Shown here: one piece after another, positions 34,686 to 46,714 of the stretch
How the letters are laid out: every line of letters starts with the position of its first letter
Position numbering within the stretch: position 1 is the stretch's first letter
Assembly: GCF_030272615.1 (NCBI RefSeq)
Contig: NC_081408.1
Span: 764,478,173 to 764,542,172 of the forward strand
Reading direction: 5' to 3'
DNA length: 64,000 nucleotides
From: Cryptomeria japonica
Taxonomy: Eukaryota; Streptophyta; Pinopsida; Cupressales; Cupressaceae
Notes under the pieces: model-generated
The model's input: the letters and a program-made list of their open reading frames with translations, nothing else
The model's database searches: none
Told to the model about the DNA's origin: nothing
Position numbers and translations under genes: made by a program

Positions 34686-37600
34686 TCACATAGGAGGAGC
34701 AACATAATAGGAATTTGAATGTTATTTTAAATGATCATGATGAATATTCCATTCATTGCCAGATGTTAATTTTAAAATGCCTAAATCTATGTGTAATCAA
34801 ATAAATTTGTCCATTTAATTAAATGAATATTTTCTATTTATTTGATTATTTATCCACTAGCCAACATTTAATTAAATTAATATTTACTTAATTCATCCTT
34901 ACACTCTTCTGCTATTAATTAAATAAATTATCTAATTTATTTAAATTAGTTCATTAAACGACACCTCTAAATCAATTAAATAAATTAAATCATATTTATT
35001 TAATTTAACCCCTTTCCTCCTTTAAATAAATAAATTAAACATTTATTTAAATCCCTAAACTACCCTTCACTTGCATTCTCCTACAAATGCAAGTTGCAAG
35101 CACAATTGAAATTAATTAATTTTATTTTAATTTAAATCCTATTTTTCATCACCCACCAAACCCACTTGCAAATCCTAAATCCCCTTCTAGAATCTTCTAA
35201 CCACTTTCTAAATTCTTCTAACCACTCCTAATTAACCTAATCCCATGTCCTAATTATTATCACATTCCTATAATGAATAATGATGAACAACAGAACCCTA
35301 ACTAGTACTGAGAGGGGGGGGGTGAATAAGTATAGACAAAAACTTTCTCAACAACTTATCATGTTAAAGCAATACCAACTGGTTGTCATCATTACTGGAC
35401 TTAACCATGGCAATACTGATTAAACATAGTAAGACTTCAGACACCATAAACTGATAAGTCTGAACACTTCAAATACATTCAATACTTGATATCAACTTCC
35501 TATAAACATATGTATGTGGTATACCAGTAATACCTTACCCTAATAACTCTGCATGCATAATCTTTCAAACAAAGAATACATAATCATCACATGAAAAATG
35601 CATAACACATGACACACAATTTTTTCACGTGGAAACCCAAATGGGAAAAACCATGTGGGGATGAATACCCACAAGCTTGTTTTTGAACTCTTTCGAAGCT
35701 CGCTCTGTTAGGAGCCTAGTCTAGTTAAAGACTTTACAATAAGGTTCTGTTAGGAATTGATCCTGTTAAAGATCACCCGGTTAAGAGATGGCTATATACC
35801 CTGTTAAAGGTTGAAACCCTGTCAAAGGTTACCTTGCTAGAGGATTTCAAGAACTCAATGATCTTGAGTCACCCAGTTAAAGGATTTACAATAAGCCTGT
35901 TAAAGCTACTCGATAAAGGGATTTTCCAACTGTTAAAATGTTTAGAAGACAACAAGTAAAACTCTGATCTGATAACAACACTACATGCCAAGATAGATCC
36001 TTTTCATTTCCTCTACTCTGCAATCACACTCTACAATTTTCCTCTTACTGGTCTGGCAAGTATCTCATCACTCAGATACACACACATAATTTTTGCCAAC
36101 AACCTTACAATTACAAACATCATCGACCTTATAGAGAACAGTTAGGTCAGTAGCATAAACCCTAAACCCTAAGCATCTTAGGTTTACAACATAGGCTGTC
36201 CAATCCTGATCGTCCAAACATATTGCATAGAGTATTACAATTTCAAATAGATCAATAGACAATCTGCATCATTCATTCTTCATCGCACATGGGAATTAGT
36301 AACCCATCACACTCTCTTCTCATACCGCTAAGAAGAATGATCTTTCTCGAGGTAGACATTTAATGCAATCAATATTCTCATGCAAGATCCTCAAGGAAAT
36401 CCTTCACGTGCACAAAGATGACGTGGCACCTCGATCTCATTCACATCTCTTAGCTAACTCATCACAGAGTATCATCGGTTGCATTGCACAAGCTGGATTT
36501 CCAAACAGGTAACCCTAGAGCCGAGACTACCAACCGGTAATCACACTTAGTGACACCTCGACACTGGTTCACTGCATCTCTTCATACCTCTTCATACCGG
36601 TTCACCAACTTCTTTTATACCGGTATACTTATACTTATTGACATCAATGACAACATACATTATCATCATATCAACATGCCAGTTCATGATATGCCAATAA
36701 TATCCAACATCCTAAGAAACTTGAAGTCACTTCTCAAAGCCTCCAAAGTCTTTGAAAAACATTTAATACTTTATGTGTTCAACAAGCTAACCTCTAAAGT
36801 CTTCCAAACCACTAATGGCTCTTACATGACCATTAATGGCTTTGGCATAACCATTTATGGTTAAATCAACTCACCCACATGGTTAGAGACTTTCCCTCTA
36901 ACTCAACCTCCATGTAACCCATGTGTCTCCTCAAGCATTTATTGCTTTGACTATGGTTATCCTGACTAACTCTTGCACAAGAGTTTATCCATTGGATAAA
37001 GGCATTATTCTTTGAATAATGAATTTATTCATTCAACTCAACATTAACCTTACCTCCCAAGTTAACCCTCACATCATGTCAAGCATTTAATGCTTCTTCC
37101 CTCTCCCCTCAAACCATCTCATGTTGACATTTGTCATCCTGGGATTGGATTGAAAGCCCTCACATGGATCATAAACCCTTCAATCCTAAACCTTGTTAAA
37201 ATTACTCAATCTCAACAATCCATTGCTCCATTTTTCCTATAAATAGAGCCCATTCCTTCATAATCCAGATCCAAAAATCTTGTGTACATCTAAATTATAG
37301 TGAATTTAGGAGAGCATTTTAGCATAATCTATATTTGTCTTTTTGGTTAAAATTAACAATAGCATTTGATTAACTCATCTTTTATTTAGTTGTTAGCTTG
37401 CATTTGCATACTTTCACAATCATATCACAATCTTGAATCTCCATAAGACTTCCATAGTAGTGCACAACTTAGAGCTACACTCATGGAACTTGGAGAGGAG
37501 AGAAACAAGGGAGGAGAAACTATGAGCATCTTGGTTAGCATTTAGAGGAGTATAATTTATCTATTCTATGTTTTTATGCTTTCTATTTCATGCTTAATAT

Positions 37601-37716
37601 CTCTCTTGGTATGCCTGTTTAGGATAAACTTTTGTTGCTAACACTAATGTTTTCTTCTTGTGTTCTTGTGTGTGTTTCCATCAAACAGATTTTCTAACCC
37701 TTTTTGCAGAGCATCA
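34686..37716 (+). repeat. 5' LTR of F, interrupted by a solo LTR
   Basis: LTR sequence at 34686-35270 and 36715-37716 matches 49359-50800 closely; the insertion at 35271-36709 (plus the second TSD copy to 36714) is absent from the 3' copy. TATAAATA is at 37238-37245. The end is ...GAGCATCA. The first ~150 bp (34686-34835) have no counterpart in the 3' LTR. Confidence 0.88.
35271..36709 (-). mobile_element. Solo LTR of a D-family Copia element
   Basis: Reads TGTTGGATATTATTGG... on the minus strand. TCCTA flanks it (35266-35270 and 36710-36714), and it lies exactly where the 3' LTR of F is uninterrupted. Shared text with the LTR of D includes 'GATGAGTTAGC', 'TTGTGCACGTGAAGGAT' and 'GTGTGATGGGTTA'. 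The C-rich box reads in reverse at 35309-35326. There is no coding part, so it results from LTR-LTR recombination of a former full element. Confidence 0.9.
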
Positions 37717-37718
37717 TT

Positions 37719-37736
37719 TGGTGAACCCGACGTGAA
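37719..37736 (+). other. Primer-binding site of F
   Basis: TGGTGAACCCGACGTGAA two bases after the LTR. It is nearly the same as the site of E (TGGTGAGCCCGACGT). The tRNA is not assigned. Confidence 0.6.
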
Positions 37737-40493
37737 TCGAACATGCAACCTTCTGATTCAATTTTTTTGAAAACTACTAACTTTTCATGTTTTAATTGAC
37801 ACACAGGTCGCGCTTTAGCGCCATTGATCACGCTCTAGCACTTTTACAAGTTGGTGATTTAGCACTATTGTTCACTAGAATAGCGCTATTGTCTCCCAAC
37901 TAGCGCTATCGTTCTTCTTATAGCGCTATTGACCATTCTATTTAACAAAGTCTTTTTAGCGTTTTGTCCTTTTTATAGCACTGTTACACTTCTTTTAGCG
38001 TGTTTGTCTATTATTTAACGCTTTCATGTTAAATAGTGCTTCTATTTTCACACAGAGTAGTGCTATTGTAACAGAGAGTTGTAAAAAAAACTTTTTGTAA
38101 CTGAAAACTCAAAATCTAGGCTTGTAGAAGCCCACTAAAAACTTCATTTTTGATTTTTCACTAACTGTTTGTCTTTTGTGTAGGTTTTTAAATTAGATTA
38201 GGAAGAAAATTTATATTTTTCTACCTTTTCAAAGTTGGCTTAAAATGATTTCACTTTTTATTTTAGCTTAAAAATAAAGTTCACATTTCCTTTGGAGGCA
38301 TAAAATGAATCATACATTTTATTTGGGCTGGTAAAAAGAACCTCACTTGTCAAGATAAAAAGAACCACAAACTCAAACCCAACAAAATTTCTTTTTGCAA
38401 GTTAGGAATCATTGTATTTTGGGCTTAAAACAAGACAACACAAAGTTTCATTTCTTGCATTAAAAATCACAATCAACATTTCATTTGTGCAAGTTAAAAA
38501 GAACCCCCAATTTGTCAAAGATTGCAAACTCTATTTACTTCAAGCAAAAACATGCTTCAAATTCAGTTGACCAGGATTTCAAGTTCATAGATTACATAAC
38601 ATTTTGCCTTGAAAGTTAAAAAGAACACCATGATTGTTGGAGCAACATATCCAAATGGTTAGATCACATTGCTATAAACTTGGTTAAAAAGAACAAGTGT
38701 TTTCAGTGATTGGCACACTTGTGCAAAGTTTGTCGAGTGGTCCTACCTCTAACACAAACTATCCTCTCCCTTGGCTTTTGTGGTCCTGGGTGCAAGAGAA
38801 AAGTGTTAGTAACACTCAAAGTTTTATCTTTTTAAGAGAGGCCTACCAAGAGACACATCACTCTTGGGAACGACCTCACGTGGTAAATCCTTCGAGCCGC
38901 TATAGAAATCAGGTGTGAGCGAAAGCTGTAGCCTTGGGTATAGCTGTTCCTACAGTGTAACTTGTCGAAAGGACATATGGGCCCCACCACAAGTTACAAG
39001 GCTCTTAAGTGAGTCACTGCAAAATGAACTTATATCCAAAAACATTGAACATTACTAGACACCTTTTTATATAGAAGCCCACCCGTTCTATTGATTGAGG
39101 ATATTTGTAAGAAGTTCAGTGCAAGAGCATAGATGGTTTTGCTCCCAAGATACTCACCATACATATTTCCTTGAGTAGAAACATGGCTTTTTGAAAGGCT
39201 ACTTGTAGCTTGATAAAAGTGGTGATTCCCCCATCATAGGGATCATCTATTTGTTATGTTCATGCAAGACTTAGTATATCACATCCTTACCTGCCATGAT
39301 GAGATTCATAAGGTATGTAGTACCAAAGTTGAAGAAATATCAAGATGTGGGCTGAAATTATCGCAACTGACCAATTGACCTTAGGGATAAAAAGTGTTTG
39401 ACTTGTCTTCGTATTGTGTCAGACAAGTACAAATTTGAGCTGACTTCAGGCTTTGGAAACATATAAAATACACTTGTAAAAAGGGTCCAAGTTCATGATT
39501 GGGTTGATCTAGACCCACACCTATTTGTGCCTTTTGAGGCAACATTATTGTGCTTGTGTGCTTGCTGTGTTTTCTTGTCAAAGAAGGTCAAAACAAATAA
39601 AAAACCAAGTATTCATTCAACAATTTTCCATCAACATTTGACCACCAAACATCAAACAAAGTGCAAAAAAGATATCAAAGTATATGACCATGATTCAAAT
39701 TTTGAGAAAGAGGAATCTTCATCAACATATCAACTTGAAGAAAAGATCATTAAGCTCAAAGGCTTTTATCAAAAGAAGGAAGTTTTTCTATATAAATAGA
39801 CAAATTTTTCTCTCACATAGAGCCTTCTTACATCACATGCACTTGTATCTCCAAGGCAAAACCAATGGATTTGACAAAGAGCCTTTAGGAAGTAGAGCGT
39901 TCACACAATACAAAGCTTTAAGTTATCCAAAAATAAAGGAGGCAAGATCAACCTTGCTTTCTTTCCAAACATATGTATTACATATACCATAGCTCGAGAA
40001 GAACCACCAACTCTTGAGAGAGAGGAGGAAGAATTTGTTCCCTTTGTAACACAAAGTTTTTATTGGGGTTCACATCCTACCCATTTCCACTTTTACATTC
40101 AACACATCACAAACCACCTAAATCTCAAAACACAAAAGGGTCTTGTCCTTAGTTCTTTTTGATATTGCTCAAATCAAAACAACAACATCATTTTTAGAGT
40201 GCCTCTCATCTAGGATCAATCATCCTAAGAGTCATTTCTACGTAGGTTAAAGCTAGTATATGAGTGCATCCTCTCATTTCTAGGTAGCTTGGTTTGTAAC
40301 ACATCTCAAACCTTGCTATACCTTATCACATCAACATTATTGAAAACACAAGAGCAATTCACCAAGAATTCTTGTTGACATCCAACCTTCAAGTATTGGA
40401 GATTTATTATCACACAAACATTTCATAAAACTTTATCTTCCATAAAAAACATCATCCTCATTCGATTAACCATTTTCACAACACATCAACAAA
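37737..40493 (+). other. Leader of F
   Basis: About 2.76 kb before gag. At 37808-38067 lie about twelve degenerate TAGCGCTATTG units. At 38730-39520 it is homologous to the leader of B (TTCGAGCCGCTATA at 38891-38904). No open frame with recognisable protein was found; the short frame at 38697-38918 overlaps the conserved block but has no domain. Confidence 0.7.
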
Positions 40494-42247
40494 ATGGCTT
40501 ACACTAGATCAACGAGAAACTAACAACCCAAAATTGAAGAGGAAGATGACACCCTCAATGTTTTTCAAGAGGTTGTTGGAGGAGGTACAAATTAAAAAGA
40601 TCCTACCTTTCCAACCCTCGATGATATAGAAAAATCCCAACACAACCCCAAATTCAACACGCTTTTTGATGAGATCCTTCGAAACAATGCAGATGCACAT
40701 TTCTTAAGACTTGCTCAGAACAGTGCCAAACTACCTCCTAACTTTGATACAACACAACTAAGACAAACATATGAACAAAGTTGTAATGAGGGTGGTAGAG
40801 GTAGAGATTACTTCCGATATGATCTTAATAATCAAGGGAATCCTCCTCCTCCTCCTCCTAACGAAATAGACATGTTGAGGCAACAAGTCAAGAATCTCGC
40901 CCAACAACTCCACAGTGGTGTGAAGACTACCCAGTTTCCACTGAATGATATTTGTGCCTATCCCTTTGATAGGAAACTACATATGCCACCTTTTCCATGA
41001 GGGTTTGAAACACCTAAGTTCGAAAAGTATCGGGGCAAAGGAGACCCTAGACATCATGTTCGAGAATTTCACTCAGCTTGTTTAGAGGTAGCTTATGAAG
41101 ACATGTATCTAATGTGCCTCTTTCCTCAGAGTTTGGGGGAACAACCACATAATGGTTTTCCCGATTACCAGGTGGCATTAGAAAATTTGAGGAACTAGTT
41201 CAAAAGTTCATTGCACATTATTCACATAACATAGAACACGATGTTACCATGGTAGATCTATGCAATACCAAACAAAAGCCAGAGGAGCTATTTTCAGCTT
41301 TCCTACAATGGTGGAGACAACCATATAGCAGGCGTTCTCTTCATCTCCCTAAATGAGAGTTAGTGGAAATATTTATTTCCAAATTGAACGATGAAATGAA
41401 ATTCCTCCTAGACATGAAGGGCACAAAGTCCTTTAAAGACATGATCACCCAGGGATTAAAATGAGAAAGGGCCCTTATCAAGAAAGAACTTATCAAGATA
41501 TATAATGAATCAAAAGATGGCCCTCACCCATGTTTTAATAGTGATAAGCCTAACTTATGGAATAAGAACAAAAGCATCGTCAATGATGGGGTCATAGATA
41601 CAAGAACCATAAAAAGTGGACAACCTGTGGTCAGATTTGCGGGACAAAATCCCCCTCCTAAAAACAACACCATTTCTCCTCCACAAAATCAAGGTCACAA
41701 TGCACCACAAGAGGAACCAAGACAACAACAACAAAATTATAAACCAAAACTTACATACACACCCTTAGGGGAACCCATCGAAATAGTATTGCGTCAATTG
41801 GTCTCCTCAAATCTGGTGACCATACCAAAGACATCTAACTATGAACCTCAAGTCAAACCTCCATGGTGGAGAGATAATGAACATTATGAATTCCACCAAG
41901 GGAAAGGACATAAAATGAGTAACTGTCATAGAATGAAAGATCTTATTCAAGATCTCATTGACAGAGGAGAGATCGAAATCGAAGGACATGACCCTAAAAA
42001 GACCAATGATGATCATTTAATGTTTAAAGATCCACTCCCATCACATGATCAAAGAGTTCCTTCTACTTCAACGCGAAATGCAGATACTACAACTAATTAT
42101 ACGCAGACTATGTACAATTATACTGTGAGTCACCTATATGACGCAGATGAACAAATTGCAACCATCACCATCAAAAAATCACATCCTGAATGCAATGTTA
42201 TTACTCGTCACACCAAGCTCACCATAAAAGAAGCTCCACAAAGATGA
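40494..42247 (+). pseudogene. gag of F
   Basis: The first ATG, at 40494 ('MAYTRSTRN'), is followed by stops within the first 50 codons. Conserved Tat-type Gag text comes later: 'PFDRKLHMPPFP.GFETPKF' near 40970 and 'GKGDPRHHVREFHSACLEVA' near 41040, the retrotrans_gag domain, followed by a frame change near 41150. The C-terminal piece (41627-42247) has 'YEFHQGKGHKMSNC', the Cys/His motif of this lineage with Tyr in place of the first Cys, then 'MKDLIQDLIDRGEIEI'. It would form the particle and bind RNA. A Pro run encoded by CCT repeats is at 40844-40860. Confidence 0.82.
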
Positions 42248-42529
42248 ACACCCATCCCTAAGTAGCATAATCTTGTGGAGTAGTTAGATAAAATTCCCAC
42301 ACTCATCTCCATACTAGAGCTCTTGCACTTATCTCCATCCCACAAAACAATCTTGGACCAAGCTCTCCAAGAAGCATTAGTCCCCACCAACCTTAATACA
42401 GATCAATTTCAAACCATGGTCGACAGTCTCATGTCATCACCATGCCTTAATTTTTCTAAAAGTGACAATACATCCTTCGAACAACCTCATAACGCCTCAC
42501 TCCATATTGAAGGATTTATAAACCAACAC

Positions 42530-43411
42530 AGGATCAAGTGAGTCTTGATTGACAATGGTGCTGATCTGAATGTATGTACTTTGCAGTTGATCACCACACT
42601 TAGATATGCAATAGAATTAGTGGATCCCAACAAGAATATAACCATAAAAGCCTATGATGATGCAGAGCATTCTTCAAAAGGAGCTATTGTATTACCTATC
42701 AGGGTAGGGCCCATGGTAAAGCACATAATTTTCCAGGTTCTAGATCTTCCTCTGCGATATAATCTCTTGTTGGGAAGACCTTTGATACACACCATGCAAG
42801 AAGTCCCATCTACCTATCATCAATGTATCAAGTTTCCTCATAACGGTGTAGAAATCACAATCCTGGGCGATGCAAATCCATTTGCATATTGTAACAATAT
42901 TAACCATCAACCAAAGATCACCATTCCTAACAACCGAGAAGCTATCCCTTCCACATCATATATTAGTCCAACCTCTCTTTCTAGTTCGATCAACCCTATA
43001 CCAAAGCAAGAGAAGTTGAAGATGAAAATAACTGAGGAAGGTCCAGGTGAATATAATCTAAGCCAACTCTTTTGTGTTGGGCAATTACTCAACTCCCCTT
43101 AAAATCATGAAAAACCTAACAAGTTGCTTCAACCACCACTGGTCAAGCAAGCATGCACTTTGGCACAATTCATCCCTGGTAAGAGTTAGGCAAAAGAAAC
43201 CATGGATGAGGACATAGAAGAATGGATCTACAAAGACCTTGACACCACAAAACACCCATAGGCTAAGCTACCCACAGACAAATATGGCAAAGGCCTTACT
43301 ATCATGCAAAGGATGGGCTATGATGGCCAGAGTGCTTTGGGACCTTGCAAACAAGGATGACACAAGCCCTTAGAACCAGAATTAAAACCCAAAGATAATA
43401 ATGGATTAGGA
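42530..43411 (+). pseudogene. Protease and G-patch of F
   Basis: The protease has 'LIDNGADLNVC' near 42545 (D-N-G-A, where D-[ST/G]-G-A is usual) and 'YNLLLGRPLIH' near 42760, the flap and second conserved strand of Gypsy proteases. After a short linker, 43280-43380 reads 'KYGKGLTIMQRMGYDG', then 'ALG' and 'KQG', the spacing of a G-patch, an RNA-binding glycine motif. A TGA (from CGA by one transition) interrupts its end. G-patches also follow the protease in betaretroviruses; here it lies between protease and RT. Confidence 0.7.
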
Positions 43412-44570
43412 TTGCAAAAGGAAGTTTGTCCTAAACTTAGATTCAAAGGAAAGCCTAGAACCCCTCCATATCAGCCTAATACTCAAAAGAGGCCACCTTT
43501 AATTATATCAGTAGTGCCAACAAAACCAACTGCACCAATAAGGCTGAGAATTCCATCAATAACATCGACAACACTACTCACACCATTAAAAATACCTGCA
43601 AAACCCATAATCCCACTAGAGGCACCAATAATCCTACCTGCGACACTGATAACCCTAGCTGCAACACCAATAAAAATACCTGCAACACCAATCATCCCAC
43701 CAATCAAACCAACAATCCCATCAGTAGCAACAACCGCATCAATAACACCATCAAAAGTACCAGCACTTCTAGCCGCATTGACATAACTGGCGAACCCATC
43801 AGCAACATCAGTGGCACCCACAGTACCAGCAATTCCATCACCAGTAGCACATCAACCGATCACAACTGTAGTGTTCAACTCAAAGGATATCCCAGTTTGG
43901 TACAATAACCAGATATCTGAGAGTGATTCAAAGACTGACTCACATGAGTGGGAATTTGACTCTGTACATCTAAACACATCAGATGAATAAGACACATCAC
44001 CCCCTCCACCTCGCAAAGAAATCCTTGTTTATGGAGAGGTACATATTAAAACCTCTTAGGTTCCTAAATTGGAAGCACCTTCCACAGACCCTACGTCACA
44101 TCCTACACCTGATTCTGATAGGGAGAGTACCATCGATGACCTTCACCATAGTGTCTTAACCCTCATTGACACATCCCATGAAATTAACTTGATTGATGAG
44201 GTAATGCCCATTATCCATCCTAAACTCATTGAATGGAACCAACCTAATCCACAATTCCTTGACCAAATCCAAAAGGATGAGGCGATCATTGACTTTTTTG
44301 AACTACAGGATAACATACCAAGCAGGGATCACAAAGATGGATTCCCCATCAAACTTAATAGCGCAACATACTTTGGGGCGGATGCCAAACCTTCAGCTAC
44401 AAAAATATCACAATAAAACATGGATCTTCCAGTGAAAACCACATAATGGCACTTGCTGATCCCAAAAAAGTAAAAATAAAGAGCGTATCCGATGGTGAAA
44501 ACCTCTTTGAGCTGCCTGAGGATGAAAGGTTTGACATCCTCCCCTCCAGTACACATCAGGAATGATCAAC
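43412..44570 (+). pseudogene. Low-complexity linker of the F polyprotein
   Basis: In the frame of the protease. 43490-43790 is an Ile/Pro/Thr/Ala-rich repeat built on 'PATPI' and 'IPP' units, continuing as Ser/Thr-rich text to about 43860. From 44069 an acidic segment ('DSDRESTIDDLHHSVLTLID') leads toward RT. No domain is known to me here. The glycine-rich minus-strand frame at 43483-43821 is only its antisense. Confidence 0.6.
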
Positions 44571-44599
44571 AATCCTCATCGAGGAAACAAAATATTTCA

Positions 44600-45595
44600 A
44601 TGTGGAGACCCTTGAGACTCCTCACCAAATACATCTAGCATCTCTTTTAACTCTAGAGGAACAACCTAAATTTGTAGAATTCTTCCAAAAGTGTCAGATC
44701 AACTTCACATGGTCATATGCAGACAAGCCCAGTCTTGATCCAGATTTAGTCATGAACCACCTCACTATAGAAAAAGGGGCTAAACTTGTCAAACAAAAGC
44801 TTCACAAGGTTCACCCCCAAATTGCTATACTAGTCAAAGCAAAACCTAAAAAACTCTTGGATGTTGGGTTTATCAGAACAATTGATTATGCAGTGTATCT
44901 CCAATATAGTACCTGTTGGTAAACCAAATGGGGGCATCCATATCTGTACAAATTTTAGAGATCTAAACAAGGCATGTCCTAAGGATGACTTCCCCTTACC
45001 AAACATCGACGTGATCATGGACCTAACAACATGACATGCCATTCTTTCTCTTATGGATGGCTTTTCAGGGTACAACCACATAAAGATTGCTCAAGAAGAT
45101 CAACATAAAAATGTCTTCACATGCCCATGGGGAACATACTGTTGGAATGTGATGTCTTTTGGTCTAAAGAATGCAGGGGTGACCTATCAAAGAGCTATGA
45201 CCACCATCTTTCATGATATGACACATACCATAATGGAGGATTATGTCGATGACTTACTTGCAAAATCATTAACAAGAGAAGGCCATCTTGACATATTAGA
45301 TAAAATCTTTGACATACTAGAACAATATCATGTTCAACTCAATCCAAAGAAATGTGTCTTTGGAGTAACCTCAGGGAAGCTTTTAGGATACATTATCTCA
45401 AGTAAGGGCATTGAGGTCGATCCAACAAAATTTAAAGCAATCATGGACATGCCACCTCTGAAGAACATCAGTCAGCTAAGGATACTACAAGGGCAACTAC
45501 AATCAATTCAGAGATTCATTGCACAAATGGTAGATAAGTGTCATCCCTTTACACATATGTTACACAAAAAAAATCCTCTTTCAATGGGATGCTAG
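44600..45595 (+). pseudogene. Reverse transcriptase of F
   Basis: The N-terminal approach, 'ETPHQIHLASLLTLEEQ' and 'FVEFFQKCQINFTWSYAD', is typical of Tat RTs. A frame change near 44905 separates it from 'GKPNGGIHICTNFRDLNKA' and 'LMDGFSGYNHIKIA' (catalytic Asp). Then 'TYCWNVMSFGLKNAGVTYQRAM', the catalytic 'YVDDLLAKS' near 45242, 'LNPKKCVFGV' and 'GKLLGYIIS'. All RT core motifs are present. A stop follows 'MDLTT' near 45033. The enzyme would copy element RNA into DNA. Confidence 0.9.
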
Positions 45596-46706
45596 ATTCC
45601 AGCAAGCATTCTAGATGCTTAAGGACTATCTCATGAATACACCGTTGCTGATCCCACCAGATCCAAGAAGACCTCTCTTGCTATATATCTCAACTACAAC
45701 CACAACATTAGGAGTAGTGCTGGCACAACACACTGCAGAAGGGAAAGAGTGTGCTGTATACTATATCTCTCACACACTGGTCGGCTATGAACTCAATTAT
45801 ACACCTATTGAGTGAGCTTGCCTAGCAGCTATCTTGGCAGCCACCAAATTGAGACACTACATGTTGACACATAAGGTACAACTCATTGCAAAGATCGATC
45901 CACTGAAGTACCTACGCAACAAAGCAACATTGACAGGTCGCTTAACCAAATGGGTGATGATTTTGAGTGAGTTTGACATTGAGTATGTGGACCATAAGGC
46001 TATCAAGGGTCAAGTTATTGTAGATCAATTGGCTGATGCACTACTAAAAGGCGATCATCCTCTTATTTCTACCTTCCCAGATGAAGAGATATTCATGATC
46101 ACAGTAGCACAACCTTGGAAGTAATATTTTGATGGCTCATATACTAGACATGGCTGCGAGGCAGGCATTCTGTTTATCACACCTCAAGGTGACAACATCC
46201 CGAAGTCTTACAGGCTAACATTTCCATGTACAAGCAACATAGAAGAGTATGAGGCCTTGATTATAGGACTTAGACTAGCCATACAATGGAAACTAAAAGA
46301 GCTACAGGTATATGGCGACTCCCAATTGGTCATCCGACAAGTCATCAATGAATATCAGACCAAGGATGATAAGATTATGCCATACAAGCAAATGGTGGAT
46401 AGTTTCAAAACATCCTTTACTACTATCACCTTTGAGCAGATACCCAGAGATAAGAATCAAGCTGTTGATGCCATGGCCACCATTGCATCTCTCTTAGATC
46501 TTCCACATAATCCAACACGCTACGAGTTCTTGGTGGAGCAACTTTGGATTCCCTCTTATGATATCCTCGAATCCGAAATGATATGTTGGCTTACTGGTTT
46601 CGATTCCCTATGGTGCAGTGAGTTCTTTACCTACCTCCACGATCACACACTTCCTCCCGACCATTCGAATAACCAACACAAAACCTTCATCTGCCAAATC
46701 GCTTGA
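45596..46706 (+). pseudogene. RNase H and archaeal-type RNase H of F
   Basis: In a new frame after 45595. The first, RT-linked RNase H has 'PLLLYISTTTTTLGVVLAQ', 'YYISHTL', 'ELNYTPIE' and 'TLTGRLTKWVMILSEFDIEY' (45640-46000), with catalytic positions weakened ('YIS' where a D is usual). The second domain starts near 46125 ('YFDGSYTRHGCEAGI', Asp), with 'NIEEYEALIIGL' (Glu), 'LQVYGDSQLVI' (Asp) and 'KNQAVDAMATIA' (Asp), so its four acidic residues are intact. Two RNase H domains in this order define the Tat lineage. Stops are near 45813 and 46124. Confidence 0.88.
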
Positions 46707-46714
46707 TACACCAT

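Noticed and set aside
38697-38918. 73-codon open frame in the F leader
   Set aside because: Overlaps the conserved leader block; the homologous part of B does not keep the frame.
43483-43821. Glycine-rich minus-strand open frame
   Set aside because: Antisense of the Ile/Pro/Thr repeat of the F polyprotein.
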